A stretch of DNA of 47,302 nucleotides from Bacillus sp. (in: firmicutes). GTDB lineage: Bacteria; Bacillota; Clostridia; Lachnospirales; Lachnospiraceae. How positions within the stretch are numbered: the first letter of the stretch is position 1; each line of letters starts with the position of its first letter. The notes below the pieces were generated by a model, which worked only from the letters and a program-made list of their open reading frames with translations, was not told where the DNA came from and did not search any database. Location: NCBI GenBank assembly GCA_023666125.1, contig JAMPCN010000009.1:1-47302 (forward strand). Reading direction: 5' to 3'. A program made the position numbers and the translations under genes. Positions 16,075-26,211 of this stretch are shown here, piece after piece.

Positions 16075-17118
16075 CACTTCTTTCCAGAGTTCGTTATATA
16101 AAGTTTCTCCTTCTTCTCCAAGATAGCTGTAGCTTTCCAGATTTTCATATTGGGAAAGGTCGGGAAAAGCAATCGGTGAATGTTTGATTGCTTCATCCTC
16201 AATCAATGCCTGCGCCGCTACGTTTGGCGTGGAATAAGTAATGTACTCGAAATTTTTCAGGGCGATATCCGCACGGCACATGAAATCAATAAATTTTTCC
16301 GCATTTTCTTTATGCGGCGCATCTTTTAAGATAACCCAGGAATCAATCCAGACGTTAGTTCCCTCTTTGGGGATGACGTATTCCAAATCGGCGTTTTCGT
16401 ACTGCGTATAGATGGCTTCGCCGGAATAGATAACGCCGATGGCGGCTTCGTTTCCAATCATCTTATCGCGCACCTGATCCACGACATATGCCTGTACCAG
16501 AGGCTTTTGCGCAATCAGCGCGTCTTTGGCTTTTAGCAGCTTATCCGCATCTGTCGTATTCATGGAATAGCCGTATAATTTTTCCGCGACCATAAAAGCG
16601 TCCCTGACGGAATCCTGCATCAAAATCTCGTCTTTGTATTTTTCATCCCAAAGCTGCGCCCAGCTTGTAATCGGCTCGTCAACCATGGTCTTATTATAGA
16701 GGATGCCCACCGTTCCCCAGCAGTAGGGAACGGAATATTTATTCCCGGCGTCAAAAGTCCGTGACTGTTCCCAGTACTGCGTTCCGATATTGGCCTTGGC
16801 GTTGGGAATATGGGAGTAATCGAGTTCCTGTAATAAATCATTTTCTATCAGCTTATGAATCATATAATCGGAGGGGCAGACAACGTCATATTCGGCCGCT
16901 CCCGCCTCTACTTTGGTATACATGGTCTCGTTTGTCTCAAATTCATCATATACGACCTGAATGCCCGTTTCTTTCTCGAAAAGGGTAAGCGTTTCAGGGT
17001 CTACATATTCGCCCCAGTTATAGACGATAACGGTATCGTTTTCATTTTTCGCCGCGCCGCAGCCGCCAAGCAGCAGAGCGGTCATTGCGTACCATACGAT
17101 TACCTGTAATTTTTGCAT
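16063..17118 (-). CDS. potD: Spermidine/putrescine ABC transporter substrate-binding lipoprotein
   Basis: 351 residues. A lipoprotein signal with lipobox LLGGC anchors it to the outer face of the membrane. The mature part begins TVIVYNWGEYVDPETLTLFE, the hallmark of PotD/PotF-type binding proteins, followed by DEFETNETMYTKVEAGAAEYDVVCPSD split over the ligand cleft, and ends in a normal family C-terminus. Tyr/Trp and acidic residues for polyamine binding are in the expected neighbourhood (SDYMIHKL, PYCWGTVGILYN, IYSGEA). Last gene of the potA-B-C-D operon, 35 bases after potC. Confidence 0.93.
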   Translation of the reverse strand: MQKLQVIVWYAMTALLLGGCGAAKNENDTVIVYNWGEYVDPETLTLFEKETGIQVVYDEFETNETMYTKVEAGAAEYDVVCPSDYMIHKLIENDLLQELDYSHIPNAKANIGTQYWEQSRTFDAGNKYSVPYCWGTVGILYNKTMVDEPITSWAQLWDEKYKDEILMQDSVRDAFMVAEKLYGYSMNTTDADKLLKAKDALIAQKPLVQAYVVDQVRDKMIGNEAAIGVIYSGEAIYTQYENADLEYVIPKEGTNVWIDSWVILKDAPHKENAEKFIDFMCRADIALKNFEYITYSTPNVAAQALIEDEAIKHSPIAFPDLSQYENLESYSYLGEEGETLYNELWKEVKSY

Positions 17119-17153
17119 GCTCTCACCCCTTTTTCTATCTTATACTAATGTTT

Positions 17154-17969
17154 TTAGTGAATGTTTTGTTTTTTCATGCTTTTGTCATCAGACGGCGGTT
17201 TCTTATCAGGCGTCATATTTACCAGAAAGAGCAATACCAGTACCGTCAGAAAGATAATAGCGGACAGCGCGTACATCTCCGGCTTGATGCCTTTTTTGAC
17301 TTCCGTATATATTTTGGTGGATAACGTATCAATGCCCGCGCCCTTTGTAAAATGCGTAATAATAAAATCATCTAAGGACATTGTAAACGCCATCAAGAAG
17401 CCGGATAAGATACCCGGAGCCAAGTCCGGAAGCGTTACTTTAAAAAATGCGCTGACGGGAGATGCCCCCAAATCCAGAGCCGCTTCATAGACGCTTGGAT
17501 TTAACTGCTGCATCCTTGGCATAATACATAAAATAACATATGGAATGTTAAAAGTAATATGCGAGAGTAAAATCGTGCCGAAACCGAAGCGAAGCCCCAT
17601 ACTGATAAACAGTAACATCAGCGAGATGCCCGTTACGATATCCGCGTTTAACATGGGAATATTGGTAACAGCCATTAAAGCGGCTTTCGGCTTTCTTTTC
17701 ATGCCCGTCATGGCGATGCAGGCAATCGTGCCGATAATCACCGCCGCCAGCGAGGAAAGAAACGCAATCAGAAGCGTTGTGCCAAGCGCTTTTAAGATAG
17801 TTTCATCCTGCGCCAGTGAAATATACCATTTTAAGGTAAAGCCGCCCCATTTTGACCTTGTCTTGCTGGCATTAAAAGACAGTACGATTAAAGTGGCAAT
17901 AGGCGCGTATAGAAATAGAAAAATAAGCGTTACATAGATTTTTTTGATTGTTTTCACCGCGTCAATCAC
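17154..17969 (-). CDS. potC: Spermidine/putrescine ABC transporter permease
   Basis: 271 residues with six membrane segments. The cytoplasmic EAA loop that docks on the ATPase is clear: YEAALDLGASPVSAFFKVTL, with the conserved Gly. The family-typical region SLDDFIITHFTKGAGIDTLS follows. Eight bases overlap with potB upstream indicate translational coupling. With PotB it forms the membrane channel for polyamine uptake. Confidence 0.93.
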   Translation of the reverse strand: MIDAVKTIKKIYVTLIFLFLYAPIATLIVLSFNASKTRSKWGGFTLKWYISLAQDETILKALGTTLLIAFLSSLAAVIIGTIACIAMTGMKRKPKAALMAVTNIPMLNADIVTGISLMLLFISMGLRFGFGTILLSHITFNIPYVILCIMPRMQQLNPSVYEAALDLGASPVSAFFKVTLPDLAPGILSGFLMAFTMSLDDFIITHFTKGAGIDTLSTKIYTEVKKGIKPEMYALSAIIFLTVLVLLFLVNMTPDKKPPSDDKSMKKQNIH

Positions 17970-18774
17970 CTCCGTCTTTCTTTTCCAAAAGGGCAGTTAT
18001 CATCATATTAAGAAGAATGAAAACCATTAATACCATGGAAAGACCGCTGCCTAAGTGCCAGTTGCCCGCCTGCGTAAACTCCTGTTCAATGACGTTGCCG
18101 ATTAAAAGTATCTTGCTGCCGCCAAGCAGCGTACTGATAACAAAGGTTGTTAAAGCCGGTACAAAGACCATTGTAATCCCGCTGATAATGCCGGGAACGG
18201 AAAGCGGCAGCGTCACGCGAAAGAAAGTCTGGATGCCGTTTGCGCCCAAGTCCTTTGCCGCATTGATAACATTTTCATCAATTTTGGACAGCGCATTATA
18301 GAGCGGCAGCACCATAAAAGGCAGAAAGTTATATACCATGCCTAAAATAATGGCATAGGGGGTATTGATAATCTTTAACGCCGGAAGCCCCAAAAAGGAG
18401 AGGATATTATTAATAACGCCTGTTTTCTCAAGTAAAGTCTGCCATGAAAGCGTCCGCAGCAAAAAGTTCATCCACATGGGCAGAATAAACACTAAAATAA
18501 GAAAGCGGTATTGATTTCCTTTCATGTTCGATAGTATCATCGCTAACGGATAGGCGAGGATAAAGCATATAACCGTACTGACTATGGATAAAAACAGGGA
18601 ACGCCAGAGCGCTTTTGCGTGTCCGATGGAGGCAATGGCGGCGACGTTTTCCCAGGTGAACGCGCCGGTTTTATCCGTTAAGCCATAGTATAATATCATA
18701 CAAAGCGGGATAATGATAAACAAAGCCGACCATACGATATAGGGAGCGGCAAGAAATTTCTTTTTAAAGTTCAA
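17962..18774 (-). CDS. potB: Spermidine/putrescine ABC transporter permease
   Basis: 270 residues, six membrane segments starting [20 protein letters not shown]. The EAA-type loop is [20 protein letters not shown], followed by [19 protein letters not shown]. It overlaps potA by 11 bases and potC by 8 bases, so the three are translationally coupled. Normal family length. Confidence 0.93.
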   Translation of the reverse strand: MNFKKKFLAAPYIVWSALFIIIPLCMILYYGLTDKTGAFTWENVAAIASIGHAKALWRSLFLSIVSTVICFILAYPLAMILSNMKGNQYRFLILVFILPMWMNFLLRTLSWQTLLEKTGVINNILSFLGLPALKIINTPYAIILGMVYNFLPFMVLPLYNALSKIDENVINAAKDLGANGIQTFFRVTLPLSVPGIISGITMVFVPALTTFVISTLLGGSKILLIGNVIEQEFTQAGNWHLGSGLSMVLMVFILLNMMITALLEKKDGGD

Positions 18775-19837
18775 TGGCTATCGCCTCCTCATCTTCGGAT
18801 TCCGGCTTATTCATGATCTGTATGTTAAAAGGGTCCACTTTGATGCCGACACGGGTTCCGACGGGCGTAAGCGTAGTGGAGTGTACAAGCCATTCAAAGC
18901 CGTTTGCCTGTACTTCCATTTCATAATGCACGCCCTTGAAAATCAGATGTGTGACAACGCCTTGTATCGTACCCTGTTCCGGGCCTACCAGTTCCACATC
19001 TTCCGGACGGATAACGACGTCCACAGCCTTATTCGTGCCAAATCCGGTATCGACGCAGGCAAATCTTGCCCCCAGAATCTCCACCAGTTTATCTTCAATC
19101 ATCATAGCGGAAATAATGTTGCTGTCACCGATAAAATCCGCGACAAAGGCGTTTTCCGGTTCGTTATAGATGGATTCCGGCGTGCCGATTTGCTGGATAT
19201 AGCCCTGATTCATGACGACAATCGTATCGGACATGGTAAGGGCTTCTTCCTGGTCGTGCGTGACATAGACGAAAGTGATGCCAAGCTCGTTTTTCATGCG
19301 GATTAGTTCATACTGCATTTCCTGGCGTAATTTTAAATCCAGCGCGCCGAGCGGCTCATCCAAAAGAAGGACTTTCGGCTCATTCACAATCGCCCTGGCA
19401 ATGGCGATACGCTGCTGTTGGCCGCCGCTTAAGGAGTCCGGCATACGGTTTTCATAACCCTCCAGATTGACTAATTTTAAAGCATACTTTATCTTTTCGT
19501 CGATATAGCTTTTGGATTTTTTCTTAATTTTTAAGCCAAAGGCGATATTGTCCGCGATTGTCATATGTGTAAAAAGGGCGTATTTCTGGAATACGGTGTT
19601 TAAAGGCCTTTTATTGGGCGGTACATTTGTAATATCTTTGCCGTCAAAAATAACGCTTCCGCCGTCAGGATTGACAAAGCCGCCCAGAATGCGCAGCGTC
19701 GTCGTTTTTCCGCAGCCGCTTGGACCAAGCAGGGTGACGAATTCGTTTTCATGGATATGTAATTCCAAATCATCCAAAACCATCTGTCCGTCAAAAGATT
19801 TTGAAATATGTTCCAGTCTAATTAATTCTTTCTGCAT
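18764..19837 (-). CDS. potA: Spermidine/putrescine ABC transporter ATP-binding protein
   Basis: 357 residues. Walker [10 protein letters not shown] (about 38-46), Q-loop in [15 protein letters not shown] signature LSGGQQQR (about 135-142), Walker [13 protein letters not shown] and the switch His in [10 protein letters not shown]. The C-terminal TOBE domain (about 240-345) has the [11 protein letters not shown] motif of PotA/MalK-type ATPases. First gene of the operon; AGGTTTTTTC precedes its ATG with GGGAGG as ribosome site. Driven by a near-consensus promoter at 19894-19921. No XRE-type regulator gene, often seen before clostridial pot operons, is adjacent. Confidence 0.94.
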   Translation of the reverse strand: MQKELIRLEHISKSFDGQMVLDDLELHIHENEFVTLLGPSGCGKTTTLRILGGFVNPDGGSVIFDGKDITNVPPNKRPLNTVFQKYALFTHMTIADNIAFGLKIKKKSKSYIDEKIKYALKLVNLEGYENRMPDSLSGGQQQRIAIARAIVNEPKVLLLDEPLGALDLKLRQEMQYELIRMKNELGITFVYVTHDQEEALTMSDTIVVMNQGYIQQIGTPESIYNEPENAFVADFIGDSNIISAMMIEDKLVEILGARFACVDTGFGTNKAVDVVIRPEDVELVGPEQGTIQGVVTHLIFKGVHYEMEVQANGFEWLVHSTTLTPVGTRVGIKVDPFNIQIMNKPESEDEEAIAIEL

Positions 19838-19893
19838 GAAAAAACCTCCCGGATTGCTTTTCCCTATGTCAAATATCGGGATAAGTGGTATTC

Positions 19894-19921
19894 ATTATAC
19901 ATATGAAATTGGAAATGTCAA
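19894..19921 (-). promoter_or_regulatory. Sigma-A promoter of potABCD
   Basis: On the minus strand TTGACA (19916-19921), 16-bp spacer, TATAAT (19894-19899): full consensus, about 57 bp before the potA start. Confidence 0.85.
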
Positions 19922-19938
19922 TAAAATAAGAAAAAAAC

Positions 19939-19967
19939 TTAACAAGTATTAAAATTTATGGTAAAAT
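19939..19967 (+). promoter_or_regulatory. Sigma-A promoter of the lactonase-family gene
   Basis: TTAACA (19939-19944), 17-bp spacer, TAAAAT (19962-19967), about 31 bp before the start. It is back to back with the pot promoter, only 17 bp between the two -35 boxes. Confidence 0.6.
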
Positions 19968-19998
19968 CAGCTTATTAAACAAACGGAGGAAATAGACC

Positions 19999-21060
19999 AT
20001 GGGCAAGGATAAATATGTAGCGTACGTTTCTACTTATACAATCGGCAATAAGGATAAATACGGCATCAGAATTTATGATGTGGATATGGAAAACGGCCGT
20101 ATGACGGAAAAAAATCAGGTAGAAATTACAAATTCCTCCTATATCAGCATTTCGCACAATCAGAAATTTTTGTATTCCATTACGGATTTCGGGGTGGAAG
20201 CCTACCGTATTCTTTCCACGGGAGATTTGGAAAAAGTAAACGACGGCAGCATCAACGGCATGAGAGGGTGCTATCTTTCCACGGACTATGAGGATAGATT
20301 TTTGTTTGTAGGCGGCTATCATGACGGTAAGATTACGGTGTTAAGGCTGCGTGAGGATGGCGGAATCGGTGAAATTACGGAGGAAATTTATCATAAAGGG
20401 CTTGGCAGCATTGCGGAGCGTAATTTCAGGCCGCATGTAAACTGCGTGAAAATGACGAGAGACAATAAGTATTTATGCGCCGCGGATTTGGGAATGGACC
20501 ATACGAATGTCTACAGGCTCGACCATGTAAACGGCAAGTTAAGGCCGATTGATATGATTCGCAGCGAGCAGGAATCGGCGCCAAGGCATTTGAAGTTTTC
20601 CAAGGACGGCAGATATCTTTATATCGTGCATGAATTGAAAAACTGTATCGACGTTTACACCTATCAGGAGATAAACGGCAATCCGGAATTTGAAAAAATT
20701 CAGACGGTTCCTACGTTAAACGATTACCATGCGGGCGGTTCCGCAGCGAGCGCGTTAAATATTTCCGCGGATTTTAAATATCTGGTAAGCTCCAATGCGG
20801 GAGATAACAGCGCGGTCATTTATAAGATAGACGAAGAGACGGGGCTGTTAGATAAGGTGCTTTGCCTGCCTATCAGCGGGGATTACCCGAAAGATGCGAA
20901 TCTGTTCCCCGATAACAAGCATCTTGTATCGTTAAATCACGAGACAAATACGATGACTTTCTTTAATGTGGATTTAGAGAAAGGGCTGCTTATCATGAAC
21001 GGAAAAGAGATACAGGTTCCGCAGCCGAACTGTATTATTTTCCATAAGCTTTCAAAATAG
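19999..21060 (+). CDS. Lactonase-family beta-propeller protein (6-phosphogluconolactonase-like)
   Basis: 353 residues, matching the seven-bladed lactonase (YbhE/Pgl type) family from end to end: YVAYVSTYTIG, the repeated 'SxDxKxLY' type blades (ISHNQKFLYSITDFG, FSKDGRYLYIVHELKN, LFPDNKHLVSLNHE), and RPHVNCVKMTRDNKYLCAADLG with the conserved His/Asp region. Members hydrolyse 6-phosphogluconolactone, but many family members have unproven substrates. Cytoplasmic: no signal peptide. Strong GGAGG site 10 bases upstream. The XrtG operon starts 113 bases downstream with its own promoter. Confidence 0.85.
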   Translation: MGKDKYVAYVSTYTIGNKDKYGIRIYDVDMENGRMTEKNQVEITNSSYISISHNQKFLYSITDFGVEAYRILSTGDLEKVNDGSINGMRGCYLSTDYEDRFLFVGGYHDGKITVLRLREDGGIGEITEEIYHKGLGSIAERNFRPHVNCVKMTRDNKYLCAADLGMDHTNVYRLDHVNGKLRPIDMIRSEQESAPRHLKFSKDGRYLYIVHELKNCIDVYTYQEINGNPEFEKIQTVPTLNDYHAGGSAASALNISADFKYLVSSNAGDNSAVIYKIDEETGLLDKVLCLPISGDYPKDANLFPDNKHLVSLNHETNTMTFFNVDLEKGLLIMNGKEIQVPQPNCIIFHKLSK

Positions 21061-21077
21061 GAAAAACGAAAAAATAA

Positions 21078-21106
21078 TTGATTTTTGCGGCTCTTTGTGA
21101 TATTCT
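21078..21106 (+). promoter_or_regulatory. Sigma-A-type promoter of the XrtG operon
   Basis: TTGATT (21078-21083), 17-bp spacer, TATTCT (21101-21106), 67 bp before the first operon gene. Confidence 0.55.
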
Positions 21107-21173
21107 AATAGAATAAACAGAATAATGTAGTATCATGGGAAAGTATTAATACAGGGAAACCGGAGATTGATAG

Positions 21174-23570
21174 ATGCAGAAGAAAAAATCTATTCATATC
21201 ACATATTGGCTGGCTTGGTGCATAATAGCGGTTATTTTAGCTACTGCTGTTGCCTTATGTGTGGGCTTTTATCTGTATCATTCCGGAATTTACCTGTATG
21301 GCAGCGCCGTATACGGGCAGTTGTATAAGTTGGATATTATTGCGGATTCCTGGCGGGAGGGCGTTATGTTTCCCTTATACGCGCCGGACTGGTATAACGG
21401 ATATGAGGTTTTCCGCTGCACCGCGCCTGCCGCATATTTTCTGACGGCGGCGATATCCTACATATTCGGTACGGACAGCTATATCGCTATTTGTGTGTTT
21501 TACGGTATTATGACGTTTGTTTCGCAGATGGGATTTTATTTATTCGGTATCAGGCGCAAGAAGATGACGGCGGCATTCTTTACGGGACTTACTTTTTTGC
21601 TGTTGCCGGCTACTTTTTCCGCTGTGATATTGGAAGGCTCCCTTGATATGGTAATGGGGCTGGCTCTGATGCCGCTTTTACTATACTTTTTAGATGATTT
21701 TTGCAGATGGGGCCACAGACTGGCGTTACTGCCGTTTTCAGCGTTGTATTGTTTGTTTATTTTGTCCAACTATGTGCTGTCAATAGCGTTTGGCATTGTT
21801 ATGCTGGTTTACCTGATTTTGTTTATGATAGCAGTCAGAACGTGGAAATACGGGCTGGCGGCGTTGGCTAATATCGGACTGCTTTATCTTGTTATGGGTT
21901 ATTTCCTTTATCCGGCGTTATCGGGAGGGCTTTTGACGCGCGACTATACTTTACAGGGAAGTGCAGAGATGACTTTTGGCATTCCGGTATTCGCGGTTGC
22001 CGTTATCGGTCTTATCACCGCGAACAGGAGCCGGGTGGCAGGCTTTTTGCTGGCAGTCATTGCAGGCGTTTTATCACTTTCCGTGATGGAGCCGGTTATG
22101 AAGCTGATATCGTCTCCGGTGTTACAGAAAAGTTACTGGTACATCTTAATCGTAACAGTTGTTTTGTTAATTACGCTGCTTTGCTGGGAACAGTTAAAAC
22201 CGCTTTTTCTGGTGGTTGCGTTAGTCATTATGACAGGAAGCAATATCCCGACGCTTTTGACGATGGATGACGGAACGCATATACTGGAAACGGACAGGGA
22301 ATTGATTGGGGAATACCTGTTGGATGAAGCGGCGGCCTGTACGGATAACAGGGTGGCGCTTATGGATATAAAAACGCTTGGCGCATTTCCGCAGTGGTAT
22401 TTTACCTGTCAGGATGTGGACGTTATGTTTGGATGGGATTATGAAAATGCGCTGACGGTACAGAATCAAATGAGTTTAAATGAAGCGTTTCTGGACGGCT
22501 TCTATGACTATATGTTTGACAGGATTTTGCTGTATGGTAACGATACGGTTGTTATTTTAAAAGAACTGCTGGAAGAAGGAGCATATGATATGCTGCTTGC
22601 CTCGGCAAACCGTAACGGTTATGGCATACAGGCGGAAAACGACAAGGCGATTGTGCTAAAGGCATCGGCAGTTAATGGAACATATGGCGTTACAGCACAG
22701 TATGAGAATCTGGCAATCGGTGAGAATGCATTTTATATTGCCTATATCTATCCGTCTTTCGGGTATGGGGCAAGTACCTGTTTGGAGGATTATACAATAG
22801 AGGAACTGTCACAGTATCATAAGCTGTACTTATCGGGATTTACATACCGTGATAAGGAAAAAGCGGAAAATATGCTGAAAGAACTTTCTGCGAAAGGAAC
22901 GGAAGTATATATTGATATGCAGCATATACCGATAAATGCCGTAACCGGTAAAAATGAGTTTATGGATGTATATGCGCAGTTTGTACAGTTTACGGAAGAC
23001 TTCCCCGTTTTGCAAAACGATAACGGCAATCAGTTTAAACTGGATTTTAAGGCCGGTGGATATGCCGTTTGGGATACCGTATATGTCTCCGGCTGCGAAG
23101 AGGTTTTAAAAGAGACGGTTTATGAAAACAAGAGCCATTTAGTGTATTTAGGACAAAACCACGAACCCAATGTTACTTTTATGGGATTTAATCTTTTATA
23201 TTACTATCTGACAACGCATAATCAGGATTTAAAGAGATTTTTGGACGAGGCGTTACAGCTTTCTTCTGAGAATTTACCAACACCTGTTATTGTACCGGTG
23301 CAGATAGAGAGAGAAGCGGCGGAAATTGCGGTACATACGCAGGCGGACAGAGTAAACTGCAATATAGCGGGCGTGGACGCGCTGGAAGCGGACAGAATCG
23401 TTTCCATGCAGGAGAATCTTCTGGTGGTAAATCAGGGAGATACCGTATTCAAAGTTAGTTATGCAGGACAGAGAACAGGAATGTTTCTAAGCATTTTAGG
23501 TCTCGTGGCACTATGTGTTATGTGGATTGCAATCTATGTTCTGTTGGAAAATAATGAAATAAAGCAGTAA
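21174..23570 (+). CDS. Large PTPS-related/YfhO-like membrane protein of the XrtG locus
   Basis: 798 residues. Roughly ten to twelve membrane segments in residues 10-370; early on is the loop WREGVMFPLYAPDWYNGYE, characteristic of the '6-pyruvoyl-tetrahydropterin synthase related' membrane domain and of YfhO-like GT-C proteins. Residues about 380-760 form a large extracellular domain, and a final membrane segment (about 768-788) ends in a short cytoplasmic tail. GT-C membership suggests transfer of a lipid-linked sugar to an exported acceptor; the acceptor may be the secreted protein encoded next. First gene of a six-gene operon with no internal terminator. Family assignment is by pattern; function is inference. 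Confidence 0.7.
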   Translation: MQKKKSIHITYWLAWCIIAVILATAVALCVGFYLYHSGIYLYGSAVYGQLYKLDIIADSWREGVMFPLYAPDWYNGYEVFRCTAPAAYFLTAAISYIFGTDSYIAICVFYGIMTFVSQMGFYLFGIRRKKMTAAFFTGLTFLLLPATFSAVILEGSLDMVMGLALMPLLLYFLDDFCRWGHRLALLPFSALYCLFILSNYVLSIAFGIVMLVYLILFMIAVRTWKYGLAALANIGLLYLVMGYFLYPALSGGLLTRDYTLQGSAEMTFGIPVFAVAVIGLITANRSRVAGFLLAVIAGVLSLSVMEPVMKLISSPVLQKSYWYILIVTVVLLITLLCWEQLKPLFLVVALVIMTGSNIPTLLTMDDGTHILETDRELIGEYLLDEAAACTDNRVALMDIKTLGAFPQWYFTCQDVDVMFGWDYENALTVQNQMSLNEAFLDGFYDYMFDRILLYGNDTVVILKELLEEGAYDMLLASANRNGYGIQAENDKAIVLKASAVNGTYGVTAQYENLAIGENAFYIAYIYPSFGYGASTCLEDYTIEELSQYHKLYLSGFTYRDKEKAENMLKELSAKGTEVYIDMQHIPINAVTGKNEFMDVYAQFVQFTEDFPVLQNDNGNQFKLDFKAGGYAVWDTVYVSGCEEVLKETVYENKSHLVYLGQNHEPNVTFMGFNLLYYYLTTHNQDLKRFLDEALQLSSENLPTPVIVPVQIEREAAEIAVHTQADRVNCNIAGVDALEADRIVSMQENLLVVNQGDTVFKVSYAGQRTGMFLSILGLVALCVMWIAIYVLLENNEIKQ

Positions 23571-23595
23571 GAGGGTAGAAAAGGAGGAATACACC

Positions 23596-25137
23596 ATGAG
23601 AAAGCGTACAAAGAAACTGGCGCTTACCTTACTGTTGTCAGTTGCGATGCTCAGTATGAATATGAATTTCGTATATGCTGAGGAAATGGGAATCTCGGAT
23701 AGTAGCATTCCGGCAGGAGAAGCGGCATCCGCCGTAAATACTTCTGCAGACGTTACGGCGGCTGACAGCACAGACAACACGGAACAGGCAGAAAACACAG
23801 AGGGGGCTGCGGAAACGGCGGTTGACAGTGTCGTAACGGACGAAAATGCCGCACAGCAGACCGTAACAGATGGCAATACAGAAACTACCGGAGAAAGCGG
23901 CGCGGCTGGAACAGAAACGGGAACCCAGACGACGGGCGAAACAGGAACTCAGGTAACAGACGGAACCGGAACGGCAGATGGCAGCGGCGACGTTACGGAT
24001 GGCGCGGCCGGAGACGGCGAGACCACGGACGGTACAGCAGGTGACGGTATTGCGGCTGCGGATGGAGCGGAGACGGACGCTGCGGAGACACCTGAAAAAG
24101 TGTATGTGAATCAGGCGGGAGAGGAAGTTCTTCCTTCTACGTTAGTCGGTGTGGATTATACGACAATCGCGGACAGTTACGACGGCGTGGAGAATGTTAT
24201 CAAACAGTATGCGCTTTCCGATACATATGCGAAAGATACGGTTATGGATAGCTATGTGGATGAAAACGGCAACCTGATTATGATTATCTGTCAGGGTGCA
24301 GCCGGTGCGGCAGAGGCAGAGGATACAGAGAAAAAAGAAAGCGGTATTCTGGAGACCATAGCAGACGCGCTGGGCTTGGATGCGGAAATGGGAAGCAGCA
24401 GCGACGCTCCGCCGGTAGACGGTACGTTCAGCGGTTGGGATGATATTCCGTTGGTTTATGAAATGAATAATGAGGATTCCGGAAACTGCTGGGTAAACGG
24501 TTACTGGATTACCAATCAGGAAACGGGAGAGACCGAGCAGCATATATGCGAGCAGGGAACCTATGATAATGTTGTCCGTCATGCGATGCAGTTATACTGC
24601 GATGGCGATAACGTTTATTTGAAGATTACCTATGCGTCGATTTACGGCGGCATCTGGGCTTTCGATGAAGCGGAAAATGAAAAAGCGGCGCATGGCAACG
24701 GAGATGATTTTAATTTTTATATTGACGGCGTAGATACGAAATTCGAGGTTACGCAGCAGGGTAATGGCAAGCCGATTACGAACTGGACGCCGGAGCCGGG
24801 AACGTATGTGGTAGATGTAAGACATGGAAATTTTGACCCGTCCTACAGTCTCGTGGACGGCGCTGTCGCTTACTATCATGTAACGGAAACGGGCGTGAAC
24901 AATTCATTGGAATTAAAGATTCCGATGGAGGCTTTTCAGACGCAGAATGGAGCGGTAAATCTGGATAATTTCAGTATGGTTCAGTTCTATACCTCCAATC
25001 TGATGCGTGACAGGCTCACCGCGGCAGGTTCCCCGACCGGAGCAGAACCTTTTGCGGCGGCGGTATTTTTACTGGTTCCCGCAAGCTATGTATGGTTGAA
25101 GAAGAGGGACAATAAGGAGGATATGGCATTTGCATGA
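23596..25137 (+). CDS. Secreted surface protein with Firmicu-CTERM-like C-terminal sorting tail
   Basis: 513 residues. A Sec signal peptide (basic start, hydrophobic core, cleavage probably after VYA at about 29). Residues about 33-165 are low complexity, dominated by Thr, Gly, Glu, Asp and Ala, a likely disordered and possibly O-glycosylated stem. A folded domain at about 265-480 (GTFSGWDDIPLVYEMNN, then NFYIDGVDTKFEV) resembles carbohydrate-binding-like beta modules. The end has a tripartite sorting signal: GSPTGAEPF, a hydrophobic helix (AAAVFLLVPASYVWL) and basic KKR. This layout matches Firmicu-CTERM substrates of exosortase XrtG, encoded two genes downstream. Unlike most such tails, ten acidic/neutral residues follow the KKR. 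It overlaps the next gene by 4 bases (ATGA). Confidence 0.8.
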   Translation: MRKRTKKLALTLLLSVAMLSMNMNFVYAEEMGISDSSIPAGEAASAVNTSADVTAADSTDNTEQAENTEGAAETAVDSVVTDENAAQQTVTDGNTETTGESGAAGTETGTQTTGETGTQVTDGTGTADGSGDVTDGAAGDGETTDGTAGDGIAAADGAETDAAETPEKVYVNQAGEEVLPSTLVGVDYTTIADSYDGVENVIKQYALSDTYAKDTVMDSYVDENGNLIMIICQGAAGAAEAEDTEKKESGILETIADALGLDAEMGSSSDAPPVDGTFSGWDDIPLVYEMNNEDSGNCWVNGYWITNQETGETEQHICEQGTYDNVVRHAMQLYCDGDNVYLKITYASIYGGIWAFDEAENEKAAHGNGDDFNFYIDGVDTKFEVTQQGNGKPITNWTPEPGTYVVDVRHGNFDPSYSLVDGAVAYYHVTETGVNNSLELKIPMEAFQTQNGAVNLDNFSMVQFYTSNLMRDRLTAAGSPTGAEPFAAAVFLLVPASYVWLKKRDNKEDMAFA

Positions 25138-25610
25138 GCGAGAGGCATGAAGCATATTTATACCATGTAACTTTTAATGCGATGCATAATCTGGTTTTAG
25201 ATGACCCTAGAAAAATGCATGCCCACACATTTTGTGTGGGCATATATGTCATAGAGGAGCAGGAAGACCACCCTATATTCTTAAGCAGCGAGAAGATTCT
25301 GGAACGCTACTTCGCGCATTATCAGGGGATTCGTTTAAACGAACTTGCTCCTTTTATGGAACTGACGCCGACGTTGGAGAATATGGGCGAGGTTTTTTAT
25401 GGGGATTTGAAACCGATTTTTGCAAGAAACGGGATGAAACTGTTACTTCTTGAGGTGGGTGACAGTCCGATATCCACTTACTGCGTAGGGGAAAGACCGA
25501 TGATTGGCAATGTTTTCAGTCTGACGCCGGACGGTATGGTGGACGAGTATTGCGAAAGAGTACAGCGAAGATATGAGCAGACTATGCCGGGAGGAGGTAA
25601 TAATGGTTAA
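25134..25610 (+). CDS. 6-pyruvoyl-tetrahydropterin-synthase-like protein, XrtG-associated (first copy)
   Basis: 158 residues with the PTPS/QueD fold signature: YLYHVTFNAMHNL, then MHAHTFCVGIYV, supplying His17-like and His-x-His zinc ligands, and a later PTLENMGEVFYGDLKPIF and LLLLEVGDSP with the conserved Glu. The catalytic Cys that in QueD lies between the first His and the HxH is absent here, so ordinary pterin chemistry is doubtful. Such proteins are a recognised but unexplained companion of exosortase XrtG. Translationally coupled to the substrate gene (ATGA overlap) and to xrtG (8-base overlap). Confidence 0.8.
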   Translation: MSERHEAYLYHVTFNAMHNLVLDDPRKMHAHTFCVGIYVIEEQEDHPIFLSSEKILERYFAHYQGIRLNELAPFMELTPTLENMGEVFYGDLKPIFARNGMKLLLLEVGDSPISTYCVGERPMIGNVFSLTPDGMVDEYCERVQRRYEQTMPGGGNNG

Positions 25611-26211
25611 GACAGCTATTTTATTTCTTGTGTTATTCATTGTCTGGATTTATATTCTGACCGTATTCAAAAGGAGAAAATTGGAGTTTTTCTACTTTCT
25701 GGCAGGAAGTATCGGCACGTTTCTGTTTTCTTTTGCTCTGCTTAGAAATGTATTGACAGAGATATTGACTACTTTAACCTGTTTCTTAACGGGGCTTTTG
25801 GGAAATGCTTTGGGCATTTTCAAGGCATATACGTCGCATTCCATCCTTTTCGTGGAAAATGCGGACGGACCGATTTCCTTATATGTGGATTTTGAGTGCG
25901 GCGGCGTCATAGAGATTCTCGTATTTATTTCCCTGGTATGGTTTTTTGCGGTATATAATGTAAAAGAGAAGTTTGGCATATCCATAATCGGTATTATATG
26001 GATTATTGTTGCCAATATTATCAGGCTTTTTTCCATCTGTCTGATTATTAACCAATTTGGAAATGAATCCTATTATGTGGCGCATACGATTGTCGGAAGA
26101 CTGATATTTTATGCACTTTCCATTATTTTGTATTTTTATGTATTTACAAGGGCGCAGATACGAAAACAACGGGTAGGAGAGTTTGGGTATGATAACGAAG
26201 CTGGCAAATGA
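25603..26211 (+). CDS. xrtG: Exosortase XrtG
   Basis: 202 residues from ATG 25603, fixed by GGGAGGAGG 6 bases upstream; the in-frame ATG at 25573 is inside the preceding gene and has no such site. About six membrane segments. The exosortase/archaeosortase catalytic residues are in place: Cys99 in DFECGGVIE, Arg141 in ANIIRLFSI and His161 in YYVAHTIVGRLIFY. The enzyme is predicted to cut the C-terminal tail of its target protein outside the membrane and pass it to an unknown acceptor. Its presumed target is the protein at 23596-25137. It overlaps the next gene by 23 bases. Confidence 0.9.
   Translation: MVKTAILFLVLFIVWIYILTVFKRRKLEFFYFLAGSIGTFLFSFALLRNVLTEILTTLTCFLTGLLGNALGIFKAYTSHSILFVENADGPISLYVDFECGGVIEILVFISLVWFFAVYNVKEKFGISIIGIIWIIVANIIRLFSICLIINQFGNESYYVAHTIVGRLIFYALSIILYFYVFTRAQIRKQRVGEFGYDNEAGK

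Noticed and set aside
25573-25602. Upstream ATG for xrtG
   Set aside because: It lies in the preceding gene without a ribosome site; GGGAGGAGG precedes the ATG at 25603.
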